A stretch of 64,000 nucleotides of DNA from Acidobacteriota bacterium (GTDB taxonomy: Bacteria; Acidobacteriota; Aminicenantia; Aminicenantales; Saccharicenantaceae): assembly GCA_033549365.1 (NCBI GenBank), contig JAWSUF010000009.1, positions 1 to 64,000 on the forward strand. The letters run 5' to 3'. A program made the position numbers and the translations under genes. Within the stretch, counting starts at the first letter, position 1; each line of letters opens with the position of its first letter. The notes beneath the pieces are model-generated. The model searched no databases. It had not been told where the DNA came from and saw only the letters and a list, made by a program, of their open reading frames with translations. Positions 32,283 to 41,419 of this stretch are shown here, piece by piece.

Positions 32283-33407
32283 CTTGGCGAAGACGTCCCC
32301 TGTTTCGCAGAGGTTTCCGGCTACGGTGACACGAACCCGGCGAGGCTCCAAAAGGCGTGTTGCGTTCACAATTTCATGATAAGCGCCGGGGTAGATGGCC
32401 GGGCGCGGGACCGACGTGAACGTTCCGCCGTCGACGCAGGCGAAAATCTGACCGAAACTCTCCTTGACATAGTTGACGCGCAGGAGAAGAACGCCGGCGT
32501 CGCCGACCAAATATTTCCCCGGCTCGACGGCGATCGTCTTGATCTGCAATCCCGATTCTTTCATGCGGCGGCCGATGCGCTCGGCATAAGCTTCGACTGG
32601 AAAAACTCCCTGGTTGGGATGATAGCGCGGACCGAACCCGCCGCCGAAATCCAGGAATTCGAGCCGGATTCCGGACTTTTCGAGTTCGGCCGCTTTGCGG
32701 ACCATGCGGTCGACGGAGGAGGCGACGGACCGGAAATCTTCGGCCGTCCAGCCCGAGCCGAGATGCTGGTGGAGTCCGACGGGCCGGAATCCGGCCGCCG
32801 AGGCGGCCGAGAATGCGGAGTCGAGCTTGGACGGTTCGATGCCGAATTTGATGGGTGTTCCGTCCGTTGACCGTCGACCGGCCGTGATGACTCCGGCGGT
32901 GAAACCGCGTCCCGAACCGGGATTCCAGCGGAGAGAGGCGCAGATTTTCCGTTGCCCGGGAAATTCCCGGCGGACTTCGCGGAGAATTTCGATCTGCTCC
33001 AGGGCGTCGATGTTGATCGTGATCCCATCTTCCCGGAAGACGCGGCGCAGGTCCGCGGCGCCCACGCTTGTCCCGGTGAAGAGGATGCGCGACGCAGGGA
33101 AGCCGGCCTTCCGGGCCGCCTCGACTTCGCCCGGCGAAACCGCGTCGATCCAGGCCCCGAGGCCGCGGACGAACCGCAGGATCCCCGGGTGGGGGTTGGC
33201 TTTCATGGCGTAACAGATGCGCGTCTCCAGGCCGTCGAGCCCGGCGAAAGCCGCGGCCAGACGGTCGAAGTTTTCGCGGATGCGGGCCCGGCCGTAAACG
33301 AAAAGGGGTGTTCCCTCACGGTCGGCGATCGTTGCCGCATCCCGACCCGCCAGGGTCAGGCGCCCGTCGGAGACCCCGAGAAAAGCGTTTTGCCACCAGG
33401 TCATCAT
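32160..33407 (-). CDS. lysA: Diaminopimelate decarboxylase-like PLP enzyme (LysA family)
   Basis: 415 residues. ICYAMKANPH carries the PLP lysine, SLRWNPGSGRG and LHQHLGSGW the barrel strands, EFLDFGGGFG the glycine-rich phosphate loop, EPGKYLVGDAG the usual EPGR-like motif, and LCETGDVFAK the CESGD-like substrate motif across the dimer. It makes L-lysine from meso-diaminopimelate, or is a close decarboxylase. It shares an ATGA overlap with the DUF72 gene upstream. Confidence 0.8.
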   Translation of the reverse strand: MMTWWQNAFLGVSDGRLTLAGRDAATIADREGTPLFVYGRARIRENFDRLAAAFAGLDGLETRICYAMKANPHPGILRFVRGLGAWIDAVSPGEVEAARKAGFPASRILFTGTSVGAADLRRVFREDGITINIDALEQIEILREVRREFPGQRKICASLRWNPGSGRGFTAGVITAGRRSTDGTPIKFGIEPSKLDSAFSAASAAGFRPVGLHQHLGSGWTAEDFRSVASSVDRMVRKAAELEKSGIRLEFLDFGGGFGPRYHPNQGVFPVEAYAERIGRRMKESGLQIKTIAVEPGKYLVGDAGVLLLRVNYVKESFGQIFACVDGGTFTSVPRPAIYPGAYHEIVNATRLLEPRRVRVTVAGNLCETGDVFAKSRPLPMPRRGDVLAVLCAGAYCRSMASRFNLREIPREILV

Positions 33408-34330
33408 TCATGATCCTTTGTCCCGGCGCGGGACTCCGATTCGGCGAACAGATTTTTTTGTCCGCGTTCGATTTTTGCGACGATCTCCTCGAGTTCAGGA
33501 TACGTGCGGAGGAGAAGCTCGGGGATTTCGATCTTTTCACCGCTCAGCATGTTTTTGATCTGAAGTGCGTTGGCCAGGGCCTGGCCCCGGTAGTGGTTGT
33601 TCGTGACGACGAGAACCTTTCCCCCCGAAGCCCCGAGTTTCCGGATTCTCTCCGTCCATTCGGCCACTTCATCCTTTGTGTAGAGATAGTCATATCGATC
33701 GTCGCGGCCGGCGTCTTTTCTGAACCAGTTTTGATAATTCCGGCCGTGGAGGCGGACATAGGCCAATTGCGGATTGGTGGCCACAGCCGAAGGTTTGATG
33801 GAGTTTTTGTAAAGGGGTTGGTCGATGTTGCAGAATACGGCTTGATATTCCGAAAGCATGGCGTAGAACTCCGGAACGTCCCAGGAGCCGTGGCGGACTT
33901 CGACGGCCAGGGGATATCCGGCGAAGAGTTCGAAGATGCGGCGCAGATGATCGCGGGATGCCGCCGTATTCGCGAACGACCAGGGAAACTGGACGAGGAC
34001 GGCGGCCAGGCGCCCGCCGGCCCGCAGAGGGGCTATTCCCGTCTTGAAGACATCGGCATCGCCTGCGGAGAATTCCGTGCCTTTGTGCGTAAAGACCTGA
34101 TGGAGCTTGACGGCCAGAAGGAAATCGGGAAAAGCCTCGATCCTGCGGAGCCAGGATGCAACGATAAAAGGCGAAGGCGGGCGATAGAAGGTGCTGTTGA
34201 CCTCAATGAGGTTGATGAAGGCGGCGAGGAAAACCAGAGGATGAAAGCCGCGCGGTTTCGTTTCCGGATAGACGATGCCGTTCCAGTCCTCGTAGCTCCA
34301 GCCGGCCGTTCCGATATGATAGCGCGTCAT
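33404..34330 (-). CDS. DUF72 family protein
   Basis: 308 residues from MTRYHIGTAGWSYEDWNGIVYPE. The family is a TIM-barrel-like fold of unknown activity. Conserved marks are GTAGWSY.DW near the start, NSTFYRPPS, FLLAVKLHQVFTH, LAVEVRHGSW, and YVRLHGRN followed by a tyrosine-rich segment and VVTNNHYRGQALANALQIK. An upstream in-frame extension to 34396 lacks support. It is translationally coupled to the lysA-like gene. Confidence 0.8.
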   Translation of the reverse strand: MTRYHIGTAGWSYEDWNGIVYPETKPRGFHPLVFLAAFINLIEVNSTFYRPPSPFIVASWLRRIEAFPDFLLAVKLHQVFTHKGTEFSAGDADVFKTGIAPLRAGGRLAAVLVQFPWSFANTAASRDHLRRIFELFAGYPLAVEVRHGSWDVPEFYAMLSEYQAVFCNIDQPLYKNSIKPSAVATNPQLAYVRLHGRNYQNWFRKDAGRDDRYDYLYTKDEVAEWTERIRKLGASGGKVLVVTNNHYRGQALANALQIKNMLSGEKIEIPELLLRTYPELEEIVAKIERGQKNLFAESESRAGTKDHE

Positions 34331-34426
34331 CGGGCCTATTGTATGGAAAATGCGGGCCGAAGGCAAAATGAGAAACCGAGGGGTGGCGGCTTGCATTTTG
34401 CCGTCGATTTGTCAATAGTAAACCCA

Positions 34427-35374
34427 ATGAGAAATCATATGAAAAACCGTGATTTTCGAAGCGATGTCGGAAAGACTTGGGAGCGGATCCGGGATGTCGT
34501 CATGTGGACGCCGCTCGAACGGTCTCCCGATTTGAGCGAGAGATACGGCGCGGACGTTTTCGTCAAGTGGGAATCCGAGCAGCTCACGGGTTCCTTTAAA
34601 ATCCGGGGTGCCTTGTCCGCAATCCGCAATCTTCCGCAGGACGTTCGGGCGCGGGGCCTGGTCTCCGCCTCCACCGGTAACCACGGTCTGGCCGTCGCCA
34701 AGGCGGCCGAGCTTGAAAAAACGGATCTCATGCTTTTCGTTCCCGAATCCGTCTCTCCGGCCAAACTCGAAAAGCTCCGCCGGCTCGGTATTGACGTGGA
34801 GATCCGCGGCGCGTCCTGCGAGCAAACGGAGAGGCTGGCCCGGGCCTTTGCCGGCGATTCGGGGAAGCCCTACATCCCGCCGTACAATGACATCGATGTC
34901 ATTCTGGGGCAGGGGACCGCGGCCTTTGAAATCCATCGGGATCTTCCCGGTGTCGATGCCGTTCTTGTGCCGGTGGGCGGAGGAGGGCTGGCGGCGGGCC
35001 TTGCGGCCTATCTGAAAAGTGTTCGACCTGAAGTGCAGATCTTCGGCGTCGAACCCGAAACATCGGCCTTCATGAACGCCTCGATCGCGGCCGGACGGCT
35101 GGTTGAAGTCGAAGAGAAGCCGACGACGGCCGATGCCGTGGCCGGCGGCATCGAGCCCGGATCGATCACCTTCGATTTTTGTAGGAAATTCCTGGACGGC
35201 ATTATCACGGTTACGGAGACGGCTATCAGCGATGCCGTAACTGTCCTTTCCCGTGACTGCGGACGGGTTATCGAGGCTGCGGGGGCGCTCGCTTTGGCCG
35301 GTCTCGACTCGTGCCCTGAACCGTTCCACGGTCTCAAGGTCGTTCTGATTGCAAGCGGCGGCAACGCCTCTTAA
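34427..35374 (+). CDS. Threonine/serine dehydratase-like PLP enzyme
   Basis: 315 residues. ESEQLTGSFKIRGAL holds the PLP lysine, VSASTGNHGLAVAKAA the phosphate-binding stretch, VPVGGGGLAAGLAAYL the glycine loop, and LIASGGNAS the C-terminal S-x-x-G-G-N motif. It deaminates threonine or serine, giving 2-oxobutyrate or pyruvate. There is no C-terminal ACT domain, so it is the catabolic or degradative type, or a serine racemase relative. TTGCAT-17-AATAGT places the -10 box 7 nt before this ATG. A second ATG at 34439 is also possible. Confidence 0.8.
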   Translation: MRNHMKNRDFRSDVGKTWERIRDVVMWTPLERSPDLSERYGADVFVKWESEQLTGSFKIRGALSAIRNLPQDVRARGLVSASTGNHGLAVAKAAELEKTDLMLFVPESVSPAKLEKLRRLGIDVEIRGASCEQTERLARAFAGDSGKPYIPPYNDIDVILGQGTAAFEIHRDLPGVDAVLVPVGGGGLAAGLAAYLKSVRPEVQIFGVEPETSAFMNASIAAGRLVEVEEKPTTADAVAGGIEPGSITFDFCRKFLDGIITVTETAISDAVTVLSRDCGRVIEAAGALALAGLDSCPEPFHGLKVVLIASGGNAS

Positions 35375-35386
35375 CTGCCCATCAAC

Positions 35387-35416
35387 TTGACATGGCCTGA
35401 AACGGAGGGGTATGTT
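35387..35416 (+). promoter_or_regulatory. Promoter of DUF4332 gene
   Basis: TTGACA (35387-35392) and TATGTT (35411-35416) are 18 bp apart, followed by AGGAGG before the GTG at 35449. Confidence 0.6.
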
Positions 35417-35448
35417 AATAAAAAACACTTTCATTCATAGGAGGGATC

Positions 35449-35853
35449 GTGCCAAAACTGGAAAACATCGAAGGCATCGGTCAGGCTTACGGCGCCAAGC
35501 TGCGTAAGGGAGGAGTCGGCAGCATCACCTCTCTGCTTTCCCAGGGCAAAACGCCGGCAGGACGCAAGGAGATTGCCAAAAAGACCGGTTTGAGTCCCAA
35601 GCTCATCCTTACCTGGATCAACCATGCCGACCTCAAGCGTATCCGCGGCGTCGAAAGGCAGTATTCGGAACTGCTCGAAGCCGCCGGTGTCGACACGGTC
35701 GTGGAACTCGCCCAGCGCCGCGCCGACAACCTTCTCGAAAAAATGTTGGATGTCAATAAGAAGAAAAAAATCCTGAGACGTCCCCCGACCCTGTCCCTGG
35801 TCGAAGACTGGATCAAACAGGCCAAGAAGCTTCCCCGCGCCGTTCATTACTGA
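35449..35853 (+). CDS. DUF4332 (helix-hairpin-helix-like) protein
   Basis: 134 residues with a GTG start. Two helix-hairpin-helix-like halves: KLENIEGIGQAYGAKLRKGGVGSITSLLSQGKTPAGRKEIAKKTGLS and ADLKRIRGVERQYSELLEAAGVDTVVELAQR. It resembles DUF4332, a fold related to DNA-binding HhH modules. It is cytoplasmic with a basic C-terminus. Its partner and exact role are unknown. It is monocistronic with its own promoter. Confidence 0.8.
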   Translation: MPKLENIEGIGQAYGAKLRKGGVGSITSLLSQGKTPAGRKEIAKKTGLSPKLILTWINHADLKRIRGVERQYSELLEAAGVDTVVELAQRRADNLLEKMLDVNKKKKILRRPPTLSLVEDWIKQAKKLPRAVHY

Positions 35854-35922
35854 AGTGACAACCCGGTTCGGCCTCCCGGCCGATCCTACAAGTCTTTCAA
35901 AAATTTGGCCGTCGGGCGGGTG

Positions 35923-35951
35923 TTGCCGACGACCCGATTTTTGATTATGCT
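35923..35951 (+). promoter_or_regulatory. Promoter of ABC substrate-binding gene
   Basis: TTGCCG (35923-35928) and TATGCT (35946-35951) are 17 bp apart, about 20 nt before the ATG at 35971. Confidence 0.5.
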
Positions 35952-35970
35952 TAACGCGAGAGACTTCACA

Positions 35971-36996
35971 ATGCGCGCTCGATATCTTTTTGCCGCCGCA
36001 GGGATCGCCGTCATCCTGGTTGCGGGCTGCGACCGCCGCGGCGAAACGCCCGGACCCTCAACCGGGGACGGCCGCTTCAGGATCGGCATTCTTCAGCTCG
36101 TGGATTCCCCGACCTCGGAAGATGTCCGCATAGGCATTTTCCGGGCTGTCGGGGACAGCGGTCTTCGCGAGGGTGTCGACATCGAGGTCCGGATCCGAAA
36201 CGGCCGGGGCGACGTCGCCTCTGTTCAGCGTCTGGCGCATGAACTGGCGTCGACTTCGGACCTGATCATCCCGATTTCGACACCGTGTCTTCAGGCCGCA
36301 CTGATGGCCACGTCGAGTGTCCCGATCGTGTTCACGGCGGTGGCTCATCCCGCTCTTGTCGGGGGAGGCCTGAATGAAAACGGGGGGCCGGGCCACGTGA
36401 CCGGAGTCGCATCCACGGGCCCGATCCGGAAATCGCTGACCTTCATCCGGGACATCCTTCCCCATGCGGATCGCATCGGCACGCTGTGGACTCCGGCGGA
36501 AATCAATTCGGAATACTATCTCGATCTCGCCCGGCGGGCGGGGGCCGAATGCGGTGTGGAAATCGTCGCCGTGCCCGTCTCTTCCGGTCGCGATGTCATG
36601 TACGCCGCAACGCTGTTGATCAATGAGGGTGTGGACGCCGTCTACCAGATCTCGGACAACACCGTCAACGCCGCCTTCGAAGTCCTGGGCCGGGCCGCTG
36701 AAGATAGCGCTCTGCCGCTTTTCGGAGGTTTTCTGAAATCCGTCGAAATGGGCGCCTGCGCCGCCATGGGGTTCGATTTCACGGATATGGGCTACAGGAC
36801 CGGCCGGATAGCCTTGCGGATCATGGCGGGAGAAAACCCGGGCCGCATCCCCATCGAGTATATGGACGATGTCAGAATTCACCTCAACCTGGAGGCCGCC
36901 GCAAAACAGTCCGTCATTTTTCCGCCGTCCGTTCTCGAGCGGGCCGAAAGGATTTTGGGAGCCGAGGCGTCCTCATCTCCGCCCGCAAGCCGTTAA
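35971..36996 (+). CDS. ABC transporter substrate-binding lipoprotein (TrpX/ABC_sub_bind family)
   Basis: 341 residues. The start MRARYLFAAAGIAVILVAGC gives a lipoprotein signal. The body is the two-lobed periplasmic-binding fold: FRIGILQLVDSPTSEDVRIGIFRAVGDSGLREG, LIIPISTPCLQAALMATSSVPIVFTAVAHP, GTLWTPAEINSEYYL, GVDAVYQISDNTVNAAFEVL and MGFDFTDMGYRTGRIALRI are all family landmarks. Relatives bind aromatic amino acids or similar ligands. No permease or ATPase gene follows here, so it may be an orphan or serve a distant transporter. Confidence 0.8.
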   Translation: MRARYLFAAAGIAVILVAGCDRRGETPGPSTGDGRFRIGILQLVDSPTSEDVRIGIFRAVGDSGLREGVDIEVRIRNGRGDVASVQRLAHELASTSDLIIPISTPCLQAALMATSSVPIVFTAVAHPALVGGGLNENGGPGHVTGVASTGPIRKSLTFIRDILPHADRIGTLWTPAEINSEYYLDLARRAGAECGVEIVAVPVSSGRDVMYAATLLINEGVDAVYQISDNTVNAAFEVLGRAAEDSALPLFGGFLKSVEMGACAAMGFDFTDMGYRTGRIALRIMAGENPGRIPIEYMDDVRIHLNLEAAAKQSVIFPPSVLERAERILGAEASSSPPASR

Positions 36997-37040
36997 AGGG
37001 ACAAGATTCCTGACAGACCCGGGCGATACTTTCAGATCTT

Positions 37041-37832
37041 CTAAAGAAGAAAAGACCGATGCGCGGTGTCCGGGGGCCGGGCCGTCAGGATGGCCTTGCG
37101 AATGGCTTCGTGCGTAAGATCGATGCCTTTGCGGCAAGCCTCAGCCAATGTTTCACCCCGGGCCAGGAAGCCGAGAACGGCCGAAGAGAGAAAACAGCCC
37201 GTGCCGTGGGCGTCACCCTCGATTTTTTCATGGCCATACTCCTCGAAAATCCGGCCGTCCCAGAGAATATCCAGTGGATTCTCTTGGAGATGTCCGCCCT
37301 TGAGCAGACAGGCACATTCGGCTTGACCGCCGATTCTTCGAGCCGCTTCTTTCATGCCGGTTCGATCGGACACCTGTAATCCGGAGAGTTGAGCGGCTTC
37401 ATCGAGGTTCGGAGTGATCAGGGTCATCCGGCCCTTGAGAATTTTCAGAAAAGACGGCCAGACGGTCTTTTCCAGAAGGGTCCGTCCCGAACTGGAGCGC
37501 AACACAGGATCAACCACCCGCGGGATGCCGCTTTCCCGGCCGAGAATGCGGGCCGTCTCGACGAGGTTGGCGGCGCTTCCCAGCATGCCGACCTTGATGC
37601 CCACGGGCCGGTTGTCCGAGCGCATGGTCGCATACTGTTTTTTCAGGAAGGCGGCGGGAACGGCTTGGACGGCGGCGACGCGATCGGCATTCTGGGCGGT
37701 CAGGGCGGAGACGACGCCCGCGCTCCGGAAACCCAGTCGGGCGAAAACGGCTGCATCCAGCAGGATCCCCGCCCCCCCGGTGGGGTCGAACCCGGCGATG
37801 GAAATGAGGGTCGCTTGTCGAGTCTTGCTCAT
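37041..37832 (-). CDS. thiD: Hydroxymethylpyrimidine/phosphomethylpyrimidine kinase ThiD
   Basis: 263 residues. ISIAGFDPTGGAGILLDAAVFARLG is the ThiD N-terminal signature. AVVSALTAQN-like text (GVVSALTAQNADRV), VKVGMLGSA-like (GIKVGMLGSAANL), VVDPVLRSSSG and HGTGCFLSSAVLGFLARG (anion hole and catalytic Asp-equivalent region) complete it. It phosphorylates HMP and HMP-P in thiamine synthesis. No other thiamine gene is nearby. A TATAAT at 37847-37842 lies 9 nt before the ATG. Confidence 0.9.
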   Translation of the reverse strand: MSKTRQATLISIAGFDPTGGAGILLDAAVFARLGFRSAGVVSALTAQNADRVAAVQAVPAAFLKKQYATMRSDNRPVGIKVGMLGSAANLVETARILGRESGIPRVVDPVLRSSSGRTLLEKTVWPSFLKILKGRMTLITPNLDEAAQLSGLQVSDRTGMKEAARRIGGQAECACLLKGGHLQENPLDILWDGRIFEEYGHEKIEGDAHGTGCFLSSAVLGFLARGETLAEACRKGIDLTHEAIRKAILTARPPDTAHRSFLL

Positions 37833-37841
37833 ACTCCATCT

Positions 37842-37847
37842 ATTATA
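37842..37847 (-). promoter_or_regulatory. -10 box of thiD
   Basis: A perfect TATAAT on the minus strand, 9 nt before the thiD ATG at 37832. The -35 region is weak. The spacing suggests a leaderless or near-leaderless transcript. Confidence 0.45.
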
Positions 37848-37905
37848 CCGGATTCCCGCCGTGTTTTTCCCGGCCGGAGGACTGTGTTAAAATCGTCGCG
37901 TTTCC

Positions 37906-38187
37906 ATGAACGCAAGGGTCCATTGCCTGATTTCCGGCCGAGTGCAGGGAGTGGCCTTCCGCTGGTTCGCCGAGCGCGAGGCCTCGGCTCTCAGTCTGGC
38001 CGGATGGGCACGCAATCTCGCGGACGGCCGCGTTGAGGTTCTGGCCGAGGGGCCGTCGCGCGCCGTCGAGGCTTTCGTCGGTCGACTCCGCGTCGGACCG
38101 TCCATGGCCCGGGTTGATGACGTGACGGAAGAATGGTCGGACTTCAAGGGCGATTTGCAGGGTTTTGAAATCCGCCGCGGCTGGTGA
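37906..38187 (+). CDS. acyP: Acylphosphatase
   Basis: 93 residues, the normal length. VHCLISGRVQGVAFRWFAEREA holds the catalytic Arg in the phosphate loop and LAGWARNLADGRVEVLAEG the catalytic Asn. It hydrolyses acyl phosphates in the cytoplasm. It is divergent from thiD. A TTAAAAT-like -10 box lies about 15 nt upstream. Confidence 0.9.
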   Translation: MNARVHCLISGRVQGVAFRWFAEREASALSLAGWARNLADGRVEVLAEGPSRAVEAFVGRLRVGPSMARVDDVTEEWSDFKGDLQGFEIRRGW

Positions 38188-38196
38188 CGCGGCGCG

Positions 38197-38466
38197 TCAC
38201 GCCGGCGGTCTTTTTTCAGCCAGAAATCGGTCGCGGCATTCCCTTGAACAGAAATAATGATCCCGGCCGCCGCGGACTTCCCTCAAGGCCTGTTCTTTCG
38301 GGAGATAGGTGTTGCAGATCTCATCCTTGACCATGATACCGGTGATTTTTCGCGGTGGTTCGGGCTCCCGCCGTTCCCGGCCGATTCTGCGGAAGGCTCT
38401 CACGACGGCCATGATGAGATAGGCTAAAACGGCGAAAAGAATAAAACGGAAGAGCCCGACGATCAT
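38197..38466 (-). CDS. Small membrane protein with TRASH/YHS-like cysteine motif
   Basis: 89 residues. One N-terminal membrane helix (GLFRFILFAVLAYLIMAVVRAF) is followed by a cytoplasmic domain. In it VKDEICNTYLPKEQALREV and DHYFCSRECRDRFL give a Cys pair plus Cys-x3-Cys arrangement typical of TRASH-like metal-binding domains. Similar 'PP0621-like' proteins occur across bacteria. The function is unknown; metal sensing or storage is possible. Confidence 0.7.
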   Translation of the reverse strand: MIVGLFRFILFAVLAYLIMAVVRAFRRIGRERREPEPPRKITGIMVKDEICNTYLPKEQALREVRGGRDHYFCSRECRDRFLAEKRPPA

Positions 38467-38549
38467 TTATCCAAAGTAGACGATTTGCCCGCCCCTGTCA
38501 ACGCAGCCGGCGGCTTGAATGATTCGCCGCCGGGAAGTAAGATGGCGGC

Positions 38550-39491
38550 ATGGAGTTTCTTCTGTCGGATGAGGATAAGGCTCTTCGGGAGAGGGCCGGA
38601 CTTTTCGTCCGGGAAACGCTTCCCCGTTTCCTTGTCCCGCCCGCGTTTCCGTTCCGGGCCTGGACCCGGGGATTGCGCGATCAACTCCGGTCGGCCGGGT
38701 TTACCGGGCTCCGCATCCCCGCTTCGCTCGGGGGAATGGAGCGAACGGCCCTGCAGACGGCGCTTGTCCTCGAAGAGATCGGCCGGGTGTCTCCGCCCCT
38801 GGCGTTTTTTCTGGCCGTTCACAACGGCTTCTGCGCCGCGCAGATCCGGCGCCATGGAACCGCGGAACAATCGGCCCGCCTCCTGCGCGGCTTGGCCTCC
38901 GGCGAAAACCTGGGAACCTGGTGTTCGGTATCCGTTGAAGCAGGTTTCGATTCCGGGAGATGGGAACTGCGGGGAGGACCGATTTTCGAAATCGGAATCG
39001 AAGGGGAACTGGCCGTTGTTGCGGCCGAAATCAAAGACGGCGGGCCGACCGGAAGCTCGAAAGTCTTCCTCGCCCGCCGCATCGGAACATCCGGCTCCAT
39101 TCCGGCCGAAATCCTCGGTGATGGCGCCGGCGAAGAGACGATGACGGAGACGGCCGCCTTGGGAAAGATCTACACGGCGGCCTGCCGACTCGGCCGGGCC
39201 GAGGCGCTTCTTGCGGGGGCGCTCGATGCCGGACAGGAAGAGCGGTCCGAGGCTGCCGAGGTTCTGATGGAGGTCGAGGCCGCCCGCCTTCGGACCTATC
39301 GGGCCTGTCTTCTCGAAGATGCCGGACGTGCGGGCCGGGGGGAAGAGGCGCTCCTTGCCGACCGGGCCGCCGAAGACGCCGTCCGAGCCGCAATCCGGAT
39401 TGCAGCCCGCAGGGCCGAGGGTCCGCAATTTTTTGCCGAGGCGGCCCATTTTATAAATACAAGCCTGGAAGGAGACCCGGATGACGCTTAA
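38550..39491 (+). CDS. Short acyl-CoA dehydrogenase-like protein
   Basis: 313 residues. The first 140 residues carry the acyl-CoA dehydrogenase N-terminal and middle-domain pattern (LSDEDKALRERAGLFV; LRSAGFTGLRIPASLGGMERTALQTALVLEEIGRVSPPLAFFLAVHN). The family is normally about 380 residues with FAD contacts and a catalytic Glu in the C-terminal helices. Here the C-terminal part is short, and the usual GYG or Arg-rich FAD motif is not seen. It may be an inactive or divergent member. It overlaps the NIF3 gene by 11 bp. Confidence 0.6.
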   Translation: MEFLLSDEDKALRERAGLFVRETLPRFLVPPAFPFRAWTRGLRDQLRSAGFTGLRIPASLGGMERTALQTALVLEEIGRVSPPLAFFLAVHNGFCAAQIRRHGTAEQSARLLRGLASGENLGTWCSVSVEAGFDSGRWELRGGPIFEIGIEGELAVVAAEIKDGGPTGSSKVFLARRIGTSGSIPAEILGDGAGEETMTETAALGKIYTAACRLGRAEALLAGALDAGQEERSEAAEVLMEVEAARLRTYRACLLEDAGRAGRGEEALLADRAAEDAVRAAIRIAARRAEGPQFFAEAAHFINTSLEGDPDDA

Positions 39492-40449
39492 AGAGTTCTA
39501 TGAAAACATTTTGCGGATCGGCATGGACAACGACCCGCGCGGTCGCAAAGAGGTCGAGAGCCTTCTCGAACGCGAGGCCGCCCGGAGAGACAAGCTTTCC
39601 GAAGAAGAGCGCGAAACTTATGATTCGGACCGCCTGTTCAATCCATACGCGGATACCCGAATCCTGTTCGGAGATCCCGGCGCGAAAATTAACACCGTCC
39701 TGGCCGGAATCGACGTCGAAGTCGGTGAAGTCCTGCTGGCCTATCTGATGAACCGGGACCGCGGTTCAGGCATCGACCTCTTGGTGGCGCATCACCCGGA
39801 AGGACGGGCACTGGCCCAGCTTCACGACGTCATGAAACTTCAATCCGATCTTCTGTCCGCCCACGGCATTCCGGTCGCCACGGCCGAACACCTCATGGAA
39901 AAACGCATCGGCGAGGTCGAGCGCCGTCTCCTTCCGGCCAACCATGAGCGGGCGGTCGACGCCGCCCGGCTTCTCGGCCTGCCCCTGATCTGTGTCCATA
40001 CCCCGGCCGACAACTGCGTCACACGGCATCTGGAAAAACTTTTCGAACGCGAAGCGCCGACCACGCTCAAGGATCTTGTCGGGTTGCTGCGGCGGATCCC
40101 CGAATACGAAAAGTCCGCCCGTTTGGGAACGCCGCCCAAGATCGTCAGCGGCGGGGATCACAACCGGTGCGGACGGATCTGCGTCGACATGACGGGAGGA
40201 ACGGAGGGGTCGAAGGACATCTTCGAAAAATATACCGCTGCTGGAATCAGCACCATAGTCGGCATGCACTTCAGCGAGGAGGCTCTGGAAAAGGCCAAGA
40301 AGACCCATCTCAACATGGTTGTGGCCGGGCATATCGCCAGTGACGTGTTGGGGCTCAACCTGCTGTTCGATGAGCTCGAAAAATCCGGACCGGTGACATT
40401 TGTCAACACTTCGGGTTTTGAGAGAATCCGCGGCCGCTCGGCCGTCTGA
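39481..40449 (+). CDS. NIF3-like metal-binding protein
   Basis: 322 residues. The central part has AHHPEG (about 102-107), a metal-ligand motif of NIF3-like proteins. VATAEHLMEKRIGEVERRL and the late segment TIVGMHFSEEALEKAKKTHLNMVVAGHIASD supply further histidines and acids. The N-terminal 60 residues are a helical extension. The family binds two metals and is linked to GTP cyclohydrolase II-like annotations, but its activity is uncertain. It is coupled to the short acyl-CoA dehydrogenase gene. Confidence 0.7.
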   Translation: MTLKEFYENILRIGMDNDPRGRKEVESLLEREAARRDKLSEEERETYDSDRLFNPYADTRILFGDPGAKINTVLAGIDVEVGEVLLAYLMNRDRGSGIDLLVAHHPEGRALAQLHDVMKLQSDLLSAHGIPVATAEHLMEKRIGEVERRLLPANHERAVDAARLLGLPLICVHTPADNCVTRHLEKLFEREAPTTLKDLVGLLRRIPEYEKSARLGTPPKIVSGGDHNRCGRICVDMTGGTEGSKDIFEKYTAAGISTIVGMHFSEEALEKAKKTHLNMVVAGHIASDVLGLNLLFDELEKSGPVTFVNTSGFERIRGRSAV

Positions 40450-40461
40450 CCGTCCGGCCGG

Positions 40462-41370
40462 TCAAAACTTCAGACGCAGGCCGAGCCTGACGGTTGCGCC
40501 GCTGAAATCGAAGAGGCCCTGGCGGACGCCGCGGGCGGATTCTCCTTGAGGCCGGTCTATCTCTCCGGACAGAACGGAGTAAAAAGAATCGAGGCCGGGC
40601 GGGCGGCTTTCATAGAAATAGAGGGAAGCGCCGCCGCTTTCAACGTATTCTCTTTCGTCCTCAGGTCCCAATCGTCGATATGTGGAAGGGCCTTTGAAAC
40701 CGTCAACCCGGGACCAGATGTTTTCGAAGTCGATGACGAAGCCGATGTGCTTGAAAAGGGTGTATTCCAGACCGAAAAGGGCGTAATAACCCAGACCCTC
40801 GGAACGGAAGGTGCCGGTCTTTTCGAACCAGTAGACATACTCCCGGCCGAGAAACGTGAACCGGGCTTCGTAGTTTTCCGAGGCTTCGTACTTGATGAAG
40901 GACAGGTGCCGGCCGCCGCCGATGTGGGCGCTGAGGTTCGCCAGAATGGAATGGGAGAAAACGAGTCCCAGCTTTGCATAAACGGCCGACATGCTGTTGG
41001 ACATCGCGTAAGTCTCACTCTGGCCCTGGGCCGATCCGAGCAGGAAGACCGATCCCTGGGACCGGCTTTGCAGCCGTCCTCCGCCCAGGCGGAACGAGAG
41101 GCCTTTGTAAAGGGTGAAGCTCAACTCGCCTTCCATCCCGGAAGCGAAACCCAACTCGGCGATGCGGCCCTCCATTCGTCCTCCCGTCCGCGCCGCCCAG
41201 TCCGACCAGAGGGAGTTCGAGGACCGGATCCAGGTATTGACGTCGCCTCCGCTGAGGGTCGGGGGGCCGTAGCTGAATCGAAGCCCGATGGTTTCCGCTC
41301 CGGCCGAGGGAGCTCCCAAAGCCAGGACGAGACCTGCCAGAATTCCGTGGATGACATATTTTCCGCTCAT
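40462..41370 (-). CDS. Outer-membrane beta-barrel-like protein
   Basis: 302 residues. A signal peptide (YVIHGILAGLVLALGAPSAGA) is followed by alternating strand patterns (GLRFSYGPPTLSG; GLSFRLGGGRLQS; SAVYAKLGLVFSHS; GYYALFGLEYTLFKHIGFVIDF) and a final aromatic residue (LRLKF), as in porin-like barrels. The start is the ATG at 41370, with GAGGTG just upstream. It lies 49 bp after the histidine-kinase gene and is probably in the same transcript. Family unknown. Confidence 0.65.
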   Translation of the reverse strand: MSGKYVIHGILAGLVLALGAPSAGAETIGLRFSYGPPTLSGGDVNTWIRSSNSLWSDWAARTGGRMEGRIAELGFASGMEGELSFTLYKGLSFRLGGGRLQSRSQGSVFLLGSAQGQSETYAMSNSMSAVYAKLGLVFSHSILANLSAHIGGGRHLSFIKYEASENYEARFTFLGREYVYWFEKTGTFRSEGLGYYALFGLEYTLFKHIGFVIDFENIWSRVDGFKGPSTYRRLGPEDEREYVESGGASLYFYESRPPGLDSFYSVLSGEIDRPQGESARGVRQGLFDFSGATVRLGLRLKF

Positions 41371-41419
41371 GGCCACCTCGAAATCATTGTTTCACATTTC
41401 GTCCGCCAATGCCACTTCC